A stretch of 64,000 bases of DNA, from positions 18,984 to 82,983 of the forward strand of contig JARYHS010006880.1 of NCBI GenBank assembly GCA_031002005.1. Reading direction: 5' to 3'. The translations under genes were made by a program, and so were the position numbers. Positions 12,011 through 24,830 of the stretch are shown piece by piece (positions within the stretch are counted from its first letter, which is position 1; each line of letters opens with the position of its first letter). Source of the stretch: Vandiemenella viatica (Eukaryota > Arthropoda > Insecta > Orthoptera > Morabidae). The notes below the pieces were generated by a model. That model made no database searches and was not told the origin of the DNA. It saw only the letters and a list, made by a program, of their open reading frames with translations.

Positions 12011-12177
12011 GTTGCAGTACGACACTGTCTTTATCGGTAAGATGCGTTCGACTGCGAGACTTGTTCTGTGATGGTCCTTTAGCCTCACCAACGACTTACC
12101 GAAAAATGACGCGGATTATCGATTAATTCCGATTACTAGCAAACAGTCCACCCTAGTGGCTTCTAAAAACAAATAAA

Positions 12178-12262
12178 CTGTAGTGCCTTGGCAACGTAGT
12201 CGGTAAGACGCCAAACTCTCAAACTGATGGTTGCGGGTTCGATCCCCGTTTCAGAAGATAGT
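12178..12262 (+). repeat. tRNA-like sequence (SINE head or element terminus)
   Basis: A D-arm/A-box-like stretch (TGGCAACGTAGTCGGTAAGACG) and a B box GGGTTCGATCCCC are correctly spaced, but the anticodon stem does not pair and no intact acceptor stem closes the molecule. An inverted copy is at 9853-9915. I read it as a tRNA-derived repeat and not a working tRNA gene. Confidence 0.6.
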
Positions 12263-12720
12263 TTTTCTTTTCGCTTTCTTTGAAGGTCCCTAGCCTGGCG
12301 TACGCTTCTCAACAACGCCTGGGGAAGGCTATTTGAATCCACCCGTGCAGTGCTCTTATTGGTCAACTTTAGCTGCGGATAATTCAGAAACGGTACGACT
12401 TTTATTAGTTTTTTTTTTATTATTTATTTATTTCGTTAGCGCAACGTCCCCAACACTGCCCTTACCCGCCGATCAGTGAATTTCTGACCACCCAGTATAC
12501 AATGTTGGAAAGCATGCATTTACCATAACTTTGTAACACTGTCAGTGATTTCAACAGGTATTTTTTCCGTTATAGACTACTGCTCGGTCGTCAGGATATA
12601 CCTGTATTACGGGACCACAAATGAGAAGTTTAAAAATTACAGACCAATCAGTGGTTGGCACATGAATGGAGATAATAATACGAAACCACATCTCAATTGT
12701 CTGTGAGCAAAGAAAACTCC
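12263..12720. other. No gene recognised
   Basis: Mixed sequence between the mariner-type element and the repeat that flanks the palindrome. A 67-codon minus-strand frame at its left side overlaps the tRNA-like repeat and has no protein signature. Confidence 0.5.
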
Positions 12721-12769
12721 TTCACCTCTGGCACAGATTGCTGTGTAATGTGAAGTACGCAAGAACGCT
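12721..12769 (+). repeat. Left flank of palindrome: split interspersed repeat
   Basis: Matches 17-65 of the window (TTCACCTCTGGCRCAG, then TGCTGTGTAATGTGAAGTAC on this side) and stops exactly at the palindrome. The last six bases, AACGCT (12764-12769), are repeated at 25851-25856 on the far side. Confidence 0.8.
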
Positions 12770-13789
12770 AGTAGTAATAAGACATATTTTCAAGGAATTT
12801 TCTGGTTTTCCCCATGACGTCATAGAGGTGGGGTGGGGGCCTCCCTCCCCGCCGCGCCGCGCCGCCGCGAGATGGCAGCACTGTACGGCGGTAACCTGAA
12901 TCTATCTGTGTATTCTGTGAAGCTTAGTCTGGCGCACACCCCCGCAGGCGACAACGGTTATTGATCAAAATTTTAGTTTCCATACTGAGAGAGTGTATAA
13001 CCTGTTTGATTTACTGTAACTGAATTAAAAGTAAGATACACTCGTTTCAAAAGCGTAATTTTTTTGTTATAATGTGATAATGGCATTACCATGGATACTC
13101 TGCAGTTCACATAGTCAAAATTAATAAAGGGTGGGGGATTCGAATGTGAGAGCGGTTGCTTGCTGTTGACAATTGTTATTGCCAAACCTGTATTTTTTCC
13201 CTAGCATTTTGTAATGTGTTGTTGATATATCAAACTATTATAATTAATTAATTGCTTAGGTACCAAAAATTAACTTCTAAAAATAACTTTTTAGCAGACT
13301 GTCACCACTTTTTTGATCTATAACACTGAGCTGATATCCTCTGATTGGTCAGACAAAGTTATTCTTGAGACCGTCCTACAGTACCAACATTAACATACAA
13401 AACAACAATATGATATATTTGTTTTGTATTGTGTGGTGGATGAAATGAAACAAAAATGAATTAAATACGATATGTTTTTATTTATTCTTCTCACGTACAA
13501 GTAGTACCATCAACACCCAAATTTTTTAATTACTATATTATTAACCTCATCAGATATTAGTAAATTATTATAAGCAATAAGTTATTTTCTTAGAAGCGTG
13601 TAGTTGAATGATGAACTGGGAGTCCATTGAGCTACACGAACATTATTAATATGCATATCAATCAGTTTTTGCACTTAGCACTTTGCTAGCTAAAATGTCC
13701 ACAAACTCTGTATATCATCTCGAAACTAGGTAGCCCTACTTCTTCTTAACGATCAAGACGCCGGTCACTGCGGGCTGCGCACTGATGAG

Positions 13790-14065
13790 GTTCCTTTAAG
13801 ACGAATCGCCTATGAATCTAGAATCAGTATTGGGGAGGAGATGGGTTCGACTGTACGTCAGGCCATCATGATTTCGGTTTTCCATGGTTTCCTGAAATCA
13901 CTCCACGTGAATGCAGGGAAAGAGATCTTTAAAAGCCCATGGCCGAATTCCTCACCATTCCTTGCAGTACATCCTTTCTCACAGATAATGACGATGGTAT
14001 CGAAGGAGCAAAAAGACCGAAAAAAGGCTGATATGCTGGAAATACTAGAATTTTGGATGGTCGTT
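13790..14065 (+). repeat. SINE in left arm
   Basis: A tRNA-like head with B-box-like GGGTTCGACT near 13843 is followed by GGTTTCCTGAAATCACTCC and GTGAATGCAGGGAAAGAG, the same body pattern as the SINE at 10386-10585. The mirror copy is at about 24555-24830. Confidence 0.65.
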
Positions 14066-15162
14066 GAAATTTCACATGTGTAACGATAGCAATGTGCTAG
14101 TAATAATACACGGTAGACGGAGAAGTCAGCGATAGCCGCGACAAATTAAAAATTCATTCACAGACAAAGGTATGGAAAAACAACCATTTTTCGAGTTCTG
14201 CGTCGATTCTCTCAAGTGATCCTGAGACAGCGAATACTGTATGCTCAGAACAGCGTGATGCAGGTCTTAAAATCTGGTAGAAGTATATAGGAAGCATAAG
14301 AGCCCACTTGAAAATATTTGTGACATGATTAAACAAAGCCTTTCTCACACCAGCTCCAAGGCTAGACAAATCAGTTCCCAGTTTGACCATGGCAAAAATT
14401 ATTAAATGGAACGAGGGAAGAAAGATTTCATATCAGCATCAGTGCCACACCTTATTTCACTAACCTTATCTCTGATGTCATTGGTATGAAATATTTCATT
14501 GCACTCGTAATTTTTGCAAACAAGCTCTAACCTATACCATCTGTCTACTCAGACCAATCTATGTATCAGTTCTGTTATGCTTTTCGTAAAAACTGTGGCA
14601 AGCAGACACAAATTGAGGACCCTTAGCTGTACTTTGTCTAAAAATTCAATCAACCCCTTGGTAATTGTAAAGAATACACAGCAAACCTGATGAGGAGGTG
14701 TACACACTTTTTCTATAGTTTCACTCACTATTTCTATAGTATCATTATCCCTGGAACTAGAAAAAATCCATCAGTAACAGCTACCAGGTACCACACTGTT
14801 CACATTAGTATCGCCTCAGCCTCTCACACACATGAGCCATCTTTGCCATCTAGTAGCATGTGCACAAGCATGAAACTGTTCACATCAGCATCATCTCATA
14901 TCACCCACATAACAACAAGCCATCTAGTAACATGTGTCCCTTGTACCACAAAGGCATGAGTAGATTCAAGAGCATTTCTTAACACAGGCTGCAATGTCGT
15001 ACTGTGGATCCTCACTCACAGCTACATACGTCACAAAACACACACACTGACACACACATTAGTGGAGGAGATGAACCGCACATCCTACATCCAGACAAAC
15101 GAGTTAAAGGAAGGTCTGACCATATTTACGCATACATACGCAGAGAGAGACACACACTGAAA

Positions 15163-15201
<39 letters not shown>

Positions 15202-15944
15202 TAGTGGTGGAAATTAACTACACACACTACACGCAGACAGACGAGTGAAAGAAAGATATCACCATATTTACACTCTAGCTACCGTCCCTCGCAAACAGCA
15301 TTTCAATTCCAAAAACTGTGGACTTCACATTAACAATGTAACCAGAAAAAGCCATCGGTAACAGCTACCCCGCAGGTACCAAACTGATTACATTAGCATC
15401 GCCTCGCCTCTCACTCAACTCAGCCAACTTAACCATCTAGTAGCAAGTGCACAAGTACGAAACTGTTCACATCAGCATCATCTCATATCACCCACATAGC
15501 CACAAGCCATCCAGTAACATGTGACCCTAGTACCATAAAGACATGAGTAGATTCAAGAGCCTTTCTTAACACAGGCGGCAATGTCGTACTTTTGATGCTC
15601 GTTCACAGCTGCATACGTCACAAAACACACATTAGTGGTGGAAATGAACTACACACACTACACTCAGACTGGCGAGTGAAAGAAAGGAATCACCATATTT
15701 ACACTCTAGCTGCCTTCCCGTGCACACCGCATTTCAAGTCCAAAAACTGTGGATCCCACATTACACCACTACATACAAGCAAGGTCTGACTGTGGTTTTG
15801 TAACACAAGTTCTTCCTTCTCTGGTACATCCAATCATCACGATTTTTGCCCCCGAAGGACATATAGTGAACAACCTGATAAAAACAGTTCGTACTCCAAA
15901 AATAACGGCAGCAAACTGTAAACAGAATAGTGAAATGGAAGAGT

Positions 15945-16110
15945 GCTTGGATTCCTGAAATCACTCCAGACGAATGCAGGGAAAGAGACCTTCAAAAGTC
16001 CATGGCCGAATTCCTCACCGTTCCTTGCCATACATCCTTTCTCACCTCTAATGACAATGACATCGACGAGCCCGAAAAAAAGCCTGATACGCTGGAAATA
16101 CTAGAACGGT
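15945..16110 (+). repeat. Headless SINE copy in left arm
   Basis: CTGAAATCACTCCAGACG, GAATGCAGGGAAAGAGACC and the distal segment up to TGGAAATACTAGAA parallel 13895-14050. The tRNA-like head is replaced by other sequence, so the copy is 5'-truncated. The mirror copy is at about 22490-22650. Confidence 0.55.
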
Positions 16111-16561
16111 AGATTGGGATGTTAAGATAGCCGCGACAAACACCTAATTTTAAAAATTCATTCACATACAAAGGTATGGGAAAAAACACATCACACACGA
16201 TAAAGTTACTATAATGCACTAACTGATAGTTTCATGGTCATCAAACAGACATCATAACCCACATTTTTCATAGTAAATCCCTACACATTGACAAGTTTCC
16301 AAAACGTCACCATAGATGTAGTTCTATTACGCTGAAGATAGCGCCCATACTTAAACTGTCGTAAATTGTTAGGTCATTCGTATGCGAAAGTGCGTGTTTG
16401 GATATTTTATCCACTCAGGCCTCATCACCTAAAGTCTAATGCCAGATTGTGGTCATGGTCAACTTAGGCTCCATACACCACTCAGAATTATTCTGCCAAT
16501 ATCCATTCTAACATCATTATACGCCATATACAGCAATTCCAACACTCTTCATACCTTCCAG

Positions 16562-16760
16562 TCACACCCAACCCAGCTCCTTTATTATGTCACTTGTTGA
16601 ATGTTTTCCACTAATAAATCTAGCTAGCCTCCTTTGCAACATACATTTGTTGTACAAAAAATGTGGACTCCATACTACACCACTATAGCCTGACTGTGGG
16701 TTTGTACCCAAGTACTTTGGTTCTCTGACACACCCCCTCAGCACCATCTCCATTAAATGA
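16562..16760 (-). pseudogene. Possible LINE reverse transcriptase tail, left arm
   Basis: The minus-strand frame ends SGVVWSPHFLYNKCMLQRRL, then ARFISG and IIKELGWV. This resembles the segment after the catalytic core of jockey/CR1-type reverse transcriptases, where VW-P, QRR-A-R-I and LGW recur. The match is short and the upstream part is unlike a reverse transcriptase. The mirror copy is at 21839-22030. Confidence 0.35.
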
Positions 16761-19193
16761 TTTTTACCACGAAGTGCATATAGTGAAAAACGTAAGAAAC
16801 ACAGTTCGTATGCCAACACAAACAGCAGTAAACTGTAAACAGCACAGTGGAATGGGATAGTGCCTAAGCCCTGAAACAATGGTTAGAAGCACACATTGAT
16901 GGTGGGTATAATTCTATAACCAAATATTTTAGACTCAAATCCACAGAGGAATCACGAACACACGCACATTTCCATGCCTACACACAACAGCACCAAGATA
17001 GAACTCACACAGAGGAAGAAGACATACACACACATTAGTGGAGGAAATGAACTGCGCATCCTACATCCAGACAAACGAGTTAAAGAAAGGTCTGACCATA
17101 TTTACGCATACATACCCAGAGAGAGACATATACACAAAACACATACACACGTACATCCATACAGCGAGTTCGACATAAACAACAGCAAGCATCATGGAAG
17201 CGATGAAGTTGGACAGAATTGCCGTTACCACTGATTAACTGGACAGAACTCTCGTTACAAAAATCATCAGTCAGACGAGTTAAAGGCAGGTATCACCATA
17301 CATACATTTACATGCACAAAGAGTGACGCAGATACACATGGCCATGTCTACAGCGAGTTCAGCACAACTACCTGCACCAATCATGGAAACGAAATAGTGG
17401 TGAAGAACTCACTTGCCTCATGACTGACTGAAAAACAGAACTCTTCTCACATATCATCGGCCTGACGAGAGAGAGACGGTGTGCAAAAGATGTTTTCACC
17501 AACACACCTCAGTGTTTATCCCATTAATAGTGTTAATCAGACACAATTGATTACATGTACCATCAACAATCAGGTCACCAACACGTCTCATCCACACCAC
17601 AACACTTTCAGCCATTCATTAACAGTGGCCCTCCAGGTACCATATGAGTTGCAATAGACACTTGACTATCAGCAGATACCAGAACCCCTCATATTCATAC
17701 TATACCCCACCAACAAATCCATACGTCTCCACACACAAGCACAAAGAAACTTAAGTGGAGTTACAGCAAATCATACATCCAGACAGATGAGTTTAAGTAA
17801 TGTATCACCATATTCACACATACAGACACAGAGATAGACGCACACACACTCACATTTCCATGCCTACAGTGATATCGACACAACAACCATCCCAATTACG
17901 GCAACGAAAAAGTGGTGTAAAACCCCAATGGCTCATGACTAACCAAAAAATCATCAGTAACATGTGTGCAAGGTACCAAATTCTTCACATCAACATCGTC
18001 TCATTTATCTCACACTACAGACCTCTCTACCATCCAGTATCATGTGTCCTAGGTACAAAACTGTTCACATCAGCACCACCACGTTTATCCCACACCTAAG
18101 CCTTTTCAGACATAAAGTAACATATGCCCCAGGTACCATGAGTAGCACTAGACACTTGGTCATCAGACAAATGTCATAATTCACATATTCATATTAGGTC
18201 TCACCAAGATATCCATACGTCACCACATATAAGCACACACAAACATAAGTGCAGGATCATCACATCATATATCCAGACAAACGAGTTGAAGGAAGGTATC
18301 ACTATATTTACACATGCATACACAGAAAGAAGCACAAACACGTGTATTTCTATGCCTACAGCGATCTCGACACAGCAACTAGACCAAGCATGACAACGAA
18401 AAAGTTGAACAGACATGACACATGACTGGCCAAAAATCATCAGACAGACGTGTTAGAGTGTGTGCAACGGATGACATGTTGTAGCCATCCATCTCAATAC
18501 TTATGCAATATGGATTATTCATGTATCATCAACACATAAGTAGCCAGTCATTGTGAAATCTCAAGTAGTATAATAGTATCATGATAGACACACAACCACA
18601 TAGAAAGACACACACACACATGCCCATGCATACACACAATTCCATACATCACTACACACATACAGGTAACTCGAGGAAAGGGACTGAACACCCTACATTC
18701 AGACTGAATAGGTGCGGCATGTGTGAAGTATGATATGTCTTTGTCACACACATCAGTGCTCATCACACCCAACTGATTACGTCCACCATCAACACTGATG
18801 GTCACTGATGGTGAAATCTCGATATGGAGTAGACTCCTATCACCATAATTAGACACACAACCACATAGGAACATGCACACACACATATGTCCATGCATAC
18901 ACACACAATTCTATATGTTACCACAAACATACAAGTAACTGGAGGAAAGGAACTCCACACTTCACGTCCAGACTGAGATGTTACAGGATGGTCAGAGGAC
19001 AGCATGTCTTTACAATACACCTCAATGCTCACCACACTCACCTGAATTCATGTGCCATCATTATAGATGGCTACTGGAACTAAACTCTTGTACACTGTTT
19101 GGTCAAAGTCATTTGTTAAAAGCAGCTTCTGAAAGACTTATTTGGGTCAACCTGCCCAGCCGGGTGTGGCGAGACAGGGCCCCCCCTCCTCAC

Positions 19194-19382
19194 AGCGGGC
19201 GCGTATATCGTGTTTGTAGGTCGGTATACCGGCGCTCATAACCGCTTTCGCCCGCTTCGAAATTCCGGTCCTCGGTGCGGTCCTAAAAATGCGGTTACCG
19301 GTATTAGGCCCCCAGTCGGAAAAATGCGGTTATTCGTCGAAGACCGCGATTTTAGGTCCGGCATATTGCGGTATTTCTGTCC
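19194..19382. other. Palindrome spacer, GC-rich, with its own weak hairpin
   Basis: The 189-bp spacer is bounded by C-rich and G-rich runs. It contains GCGGTCCTAAAAATGCGGT near 19277-19296 and a nearly complementary stretch (ACCGCGATTTTAGGTCCGGC) near 19342-19361, so it can fold on itself in a degenerate way. The motif AAAATGCGGTTA occurs twice. It has no coding potential. Confidence 0.7.
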
Positions 19383-21838
19383 GTGAGGAGGGGGGGGGGG
19401 CGCCCTGTCTCGCCACACCCGGCTGGGCAGGTTGACCCAAATAAGTCTTTCAGAAGCTGCTTTTAACAAATGACTTTGACCAAACAGTGTACAAGAGTTT
19501 AGTTCCAGTAGCCATCTATAATGATGGCACATGAATTCAGGTGAGTGTGGTGAGCATTGAGGTGTATTGTAAAGACATGCTGTCCTCTGACCATCCTGTA
19601 ACATCTCAGTCTGGACGTGAAGTGTGGAGTTCCTTTCCTTTCCTCCAGTTACTTGTATGTTTGTGGTAACATATAGAATTGTGTGTGTATGCATGGACAT
19701 ATGTGTGTGTGCATGTTCCTATGTGGTTGTGTGTCTAATTATGGTGATAGGAGTCTACTCCATATCGAGATTTCACCATCAGTGACCATCAGTGTTGATG
19801 GTGGACGTAATCAGTTGGGTGTGATGAGCACTGATGTGTGTGACAAAGACATATCATACTTCACACATGCCGCACCTATTCAGTCTGAATGTAGGGTGTT
19901 CAGTCCCTTTCCTCGAGTTACCTGTATGTGTGTAGTGATGTATGGAATTGTGTGTATGCATGGGCATGTGTGTGTGTGTGTCTTTCTATGTGGTTGTGTG
20001 TCTATCATGATACTATTATACTCTACTTTGAGATTTCACAATGACTGGCTACTTATGTGTTGATGATACATGAATAATCCATATTGCATAAGTATTGAGA
20101 TGGATGGCTACAACATGTCATCCGTTGCACACACTCTAACACGTCTGTCTGATGATTTTTGGCCAGTCATGTGTCATGTCTGTTCAACTTTTTCGTTGTC
20201 ATGCTTGGTCTAGTTGCTGTGTCGAGATCGCTGTAGGCATAGAAATACACGTGTTTGTGCTTCTTTCTGTGTATGCATGTGTAAATATAGTGATACCTTC
20301 CTTCAACTCGTTTGTCTGGATATATGATGTGATGATCCTGCACTTATGTTTGTGTGTGCTTATATGTGGTGACGTATGGATATCTTGGTGAGACCTAATA
20401 TGAATATGTGAATTATGACATCTGTCTGATGACCAAGTGTCTAGTGCTACTCATGGTACCTGGGGCATATGTTACTTTATGTCTGAAAAGGCTTAGGTGT
20501 GGGATAAACGTGGTGGTGCTGATGTGAACAGTTTTGTACCTAGGACACATGATACTGGATGGTAGAGAGGTCTGTAGTGTGAGATAAATGAGACGATGTT
20601 GATGTGAAGAATTTGGTACCTTGCACACATGTTACTGATGATTTTTTGGTTAGTCATGAGCCATTGGGGTTTTACACCACTTTTTCGTTGCCGTAATTGG
20701 GATGGTTGTTGTGTCGATATCACTGTAGGCATGGAAATGTGAGTGTGTGTGCGTCTATCTCTGTGTCTGTATGTGTGAATATGGTGATACATTACTTAAA
20801 CTCATCTGTCTGGATGTATGATTTGCTGTAACTCCACTTAAGTTTCTTTGTGCTTGTGTGTGGAGACGTATGGATTTGTTGGTGGGGTATAGTATGAATA
20901 TGAGGGGTTCTGGTATCTGCTGATAGTCAAGTGTCTATTGCAACTCATATGGTACCTGGAGGGCCACTGTTAATGAATGGCTGAAAGTGTTGTGGTGTGG
21001 ATGAGACGTGTTGGTGACCTGATTGTTGATGGTACATGTAATCAATTGTGTCTGATTAACACTATTAATGGGATAAACACTGAGGTGTGTTGGCGAAAAC
21101 ATCTTTTGCACACCGTCTCTCTCTCGTCAGGCCGATGATATGTGAGAAGAGTTCTGTTTTTCAGTCAGTCATGAGGCAAGTGAGTTCTTCACCACTATTT
21201 CGTTTCCATGATTGGTGCAGGTAGTTGTGCTGAACTCGCTGTAGACATGGCCATGTGTATCTGCGTCACTCTTTGTGCATGTAAATGTATGTATGGTGAT
21301 ACCTGCCTTTAACTCGTCTGACTGATGATTTTTGTAACGAGAGTTCTGTCCAGTTAATCAGTGGTAACGGCAATTCTGTCCAACTTCATCGCTTCCATGA
21401 TGCTTGCTGTTGTTTATGTCGAACTCGCTGTATGGATGTACGTGTGTATGTGTTTTGTGTATATGTCTCTCTCTGGGTATGTATGCGTAAATATGGTCAG
21501 ACCTTTCTTTAACTCGTTTGTCTGGATGTAGGATGCGCAGTTCATTTCCTCCACTAATGTGTGTGTATGTCTTCTTCCTCTGTGTGAGTTCTATCTTGGT
21601 GCTGTTGTGTGTAGGCATGGAAATGTGCGTGTGTTCGTGATTCCTCTGTGGATTTGAGTCTAAAATATTTGGTTATAGAATTATACCCACCATCAATGTG
21701 TGCTTCTAACCATTGTTTCAGGGCTTAGGCACTATCCCATTCCACTGTGCTGTTTACAGTTTACTGCTGTTTGTGTTGGCATACGAACTGTGTTTCTTAC
21801 GTTTTTCACTATATGCACTTCGTGGTAAAAATCATTTA

Positions 21839-22030
21839 ATGGAGATGGTGCTGAGGGGGTGTGTCAGAGAACCAAAGTACTTGGGTACAAACCCACAGTC
21901 AGGCTATAGTGGTGTAGTATGGAGTCCACATTTTTTGTACAACAAATGTATGTTGCAAAGGAGGCTAGCTAGATTTATTAGTGGAAAACATTCAACAAGT
22001 GACATAATAAAGGAGCTGGGTTGGGTGTGA
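21839..22030 (+). pseudogene. Possible LINE reverse transcriptase tail, right arm
   Basis: Inverse copy of 16562-16760 with the same translation. It is one event carried in both arms. Confidence 0.35.
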
Positions 22031-22489
22031 CTGGAAGGTATGAAGAGTGTTGGAATTGCTGTATATGGCGTATAATGATGTTAGAATGGATATTGGCAGA
22101 ATAATTCTGAGTGGTGTATGGAGCCTAAGTTGACCATGACCACAATCTGGCATTAGACTTTAGGTGATGAGGCCTGAGTGGATAAAATATCCAAACACGC
22201 ACTTTCGCATACGAATGACCTAACAATTTACGACAGTTTAAGTATGGGCGCTATCTTCAGCGTAATAGAACTACATCTATGGTGACGTTTTGGAAACTTG
22301 TCAATGTGTAGGGATTTACTATGAAAAATGTGGGTTATGATGTCTGTTTGATGACCATGAAACTATCAGTTAGTGCATTATAGTAACTTTATCGTGTGTG
22401 ATGTGTTTTTTTCCCATACCTTTGTATGTGAATGAATTTTTAAAATTAGGTGTTTGTCGCGGCTATCTTAACATCCCAATCTACCGTTC

Positions 22490-22650
22490 TAGTATTTCCA
22501 GCGTATCAGGCTTTTTTTTCGGGCTCGTCGATGTCATTGTCATTAGAGGTGAGAAAGGATGTATGGCAAGGAACGGTGAGGAATTCGGCCATGGACTTTT
22601 GAAGGTCTCTTTCCCTGCATTCGTCTGGAGTGATTTCAGGAATCCAAGCA
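22490..22650 (-). repeat. Headless SINE copy in right arm
   Basis: Mirror of 15945-16110, with a few base differences (for example a single-base length change in the T run near 22512). Confidence 0.55.
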
Positions 22651-23392
22651 CTCTTCCATTTCACTATTCTGTTTACAGTTTGCTGCCGTTATTTTTGGGG
22701 TACGAACTGTTTTTATCAGGTTGTTCACTATATGTCCTTCGGGGGCAAAAATCGTGATGATTGGATGTACCAGAGAAGGAAGAACTTGTGTTACAAAACC
22801 ACAGTCAGACCTTGCTTGTATGTAGTGGTGTAATGTGGGATCCACAGTTTTTGGACTTGAAATGCGGTGTGCACGGGAAGGCAGCTAGAGTGTAAATATG
22901 GTGATTCCTTTCTTTCACTCGCCAGTCTGAGTGTAGTGTGTGTAGTTCATTTCCACCACTAATGTGTGTTTTGTGACGTATGCAGCTGTGAACGAGCATC
23001 AAAAGTACGACATTGCCGCCTGTGTTAAGAAAGGCTCTTGAATCTACTCATGTCTTTATGGTACTAGGGTCACATGTTACTGGATGGCTTGTGGCTATGT
23101 GGGTGATATGAGATGATGCTGATGTGAACAGTTTCGTACTTGTGCACTTGCTACTAGATGGTTAAGTTGGCTGAGTTGAGTGAGAGGCGAGGCGATGCTA
23201 ATGTAATCAGTTTGGTACCTGCGGGGTAGCTGTTACCGATGGCTTTTTCTGGTTACATTGTTAATGTGAAGTCCACAGTTTTTGGAATTGAAATGCTGTT
23301 TGCGAGGGACGGTAGCTAGAGTGTAAATATGGTGATATCTTTCTTTCACTCGTCTGTCTGCGTGTAGTGTGTGTAGTTAATTTCCACCACTA

Positions 23393-23438
<46 letters not shown>

Positions 23439-24554
23439 CTTTCAGTGTGTGTCTCTCTCTGCGTATGTATGCGTAAATATGGTCAGACCTTCCTTTAACT
23501 CGTTTGTCTGGATGTAGGATGTGCGGTTCATCTCCTCCACTAATGTGTGTGTCAGTGTGTGTGTTTTGTGACGTATGTAGCTGTGAGTGAGGATCCACAG
23601 TACGACATTGCAGCCTGTGTTAAGAAATGCTCTTGAATCTACTCATGCCTTTGTGGTACAAGGGACACATGTTACTAGATGGCTTGTTGTTATGTGGGTG
23701 ATATGAGATGATGCTGATGTGAACAGTTTCATGCTTGTGCACATGCTACTAGATGGCAAAGATGGCTCATGTGTGTGAGAGGCGAGGCGATACTAATGTG
23801 AACAGTGTGGTACCTGGTAGCTGTTACTGATGGATTTTTTCTAGTTCCAGGGATAATGATACTATAGAAATAGTGAGTGAAACTATAGAAAAAGTGTGTA
23901 CACCTCCTCATCAGGTTTGCTGTGTATTCTTTACAATTACCAAGGGGTTGATTGAATTTTTAGACAAAGTACAGCTAAGGGTCCTCAATTTGTGTCTGCT
24001 TGCCACAGTTTTTACGAAAGCATAACAGAACTGATACATAGATTGGTCTGAGTAGACAGATGGTATAGGTTAGAGCTTGTTTGCAAAAATTACGAGTGCA
24101 ATGAAATATTTCATACCAATGACATCAGAGATAAGGTTAGTGAAATAAGGTGTGGCACTGATGCTGATATGAAATCTTTCTTCCCTCGTTCCATTTAATA
24201 ATTTTTGCCATGGTCAAACTGGGAACTGATTTGTCTAGCCTTGGAGCTGGTGTGGGAAAGGCTTTGTTAATCATGTCACAAATATTTTCAAGTGGGCTCT
24301 TATGCTTCCTATATACTTCTACCAGATTTTAAGACCTGCATCACGCTGTTCTGAGCATACAGTATTCGCTGTCTCAGGATCACTTGAGAGAATCGACGCA
24401 GTATATATCATGTTCCAGAACTCGAAAAATGGTTGTTTTTCCATACCTTTGTCTGTGAATGAATTTTTAATTTGTCGCGGCTATCGCTGACTTCTCCGTC
24501 TACCGTGTATTATTACTAGCACATTGCTATCGTTACACATGTGAAATTTCAACG

Positions 24555-24830
24555 ACCATCCAAAATTCTAGTATTTCCAGCATATCAGCCTTTTTTCGGT
24601 CTTTTTGCTCCTTCGATACCATCGTCATGATCTGTGAGAAAGGATGTACCGCAAGGAATGGTGAGGAATTCGGCCATGGGCTTTTAAAGATCTCTTTCCC
24701 TGCATTCACGTGGAGTGATTTCAGGAAACCATGGAAAACCGAAATCATGATGGCCTGACGTACAGTCGAACCCATCTCCTCCCCAATACTGATTCTAGAT
24801 TCATAGGCGATTCGTCTTAAAGGAACCTCA
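24555..24830 (-). repeat. SINE in right arm (mirror of 13790-14065)
   Basis: Same insertion in inverse orientation at the matching position of the other arm. It is not an independent insertion. Confidence 0.65.

Larger units (their letters stand above)
9853..12243 (-). mobile_element. Tc1/mariner-type (IS630 superfamily) transposon with long TIRs
   Basis: Inverted repeats of about 170 bp lie at 9853-10027 and 12077-12243. They share a tRNA-like outer part and an inner core RGGACTGTTTRYTAGTAATC followed by TCCGCG. The decayed transposase is between them on the minus strand. The left terminus abuts the gypsy LTR and is therefore cut; the right terminus may extend to about 12262. A run of G at 10004-10020 expands one point in the left repeat. 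A SINE sits at 10386-10585. Whether the tRNA-like outer part is a true element end or two flanking SINE insertions cannot be settled here. Confidence 0.6.
14990..19075 (+). repeat. Degenerate CA-rich satellite, left arm
   Basis: A core near CCAGACAAACGAGTTAAAG followed by a stretch rich in ACACAC, CATACATAC and GAGAGAC recurs at about 15091, 15235, 15666, 17067, 17272, 17783, 18272, 18430, 18702 and 18970. A second recurring block, GTACCAAACTGTTCACATCA, lies near 14793, 14868, 15376, 15455, 17975 and 18053. The two best-matched units, beginning GACACACAACCACATAG, are about 270 bp apart (18585 and 18853). The frames that span it are low-complexity artefacts. Confidence 0.75.
12770..19193 (+). 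repeat. Left arm of the palindrome
   Basis: Pairs with 19383-25850 in inverse orientation. Long stretches are identical. Visible differences are a few substitutions, different CA-repeat lengths near 15165 against 23400, a 5-bp difference in the GC-rich segment near 12850, and about 19 bp present only in the right arm near 24402. The outermost 200 bp contain a GC-rich segment; most of the inner 4 kb is degenerate satellite. Confidence 0.9.
19500..23605 (-). repeat. Degenerate CA-rich satellite, right arm
   Basis: Mirror of the left-arm array. A GT/CA microsatellite at about 23393-23433 is longer than its partner near 15165-15200. Confidence 0.75.

Noticed and set aside
12178..12262. A functional tRNA gene
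   Set aside because: A and B boxes are present, but the anticodon stem does not pair, the acceptor stem is absent and an inverted copy exists at 9853-9915.
14690..15204. Secreted or repeat-rich small proteins (His/Thr-rich frames)
   Set aside because: They run through CA microsatellite and satellite blocks; no signal peptide followed by a stable fold is visible.
17800..20800. Pairs of identical protein-like frames at mirror positions in the palindrome
   Set aside because: They are translations of the CA-rich satellite on opposite strands of the two arms. Composition is His/Thr/Ser- or Cys/Val-rich, no domain is present and small changes create or remove starts.
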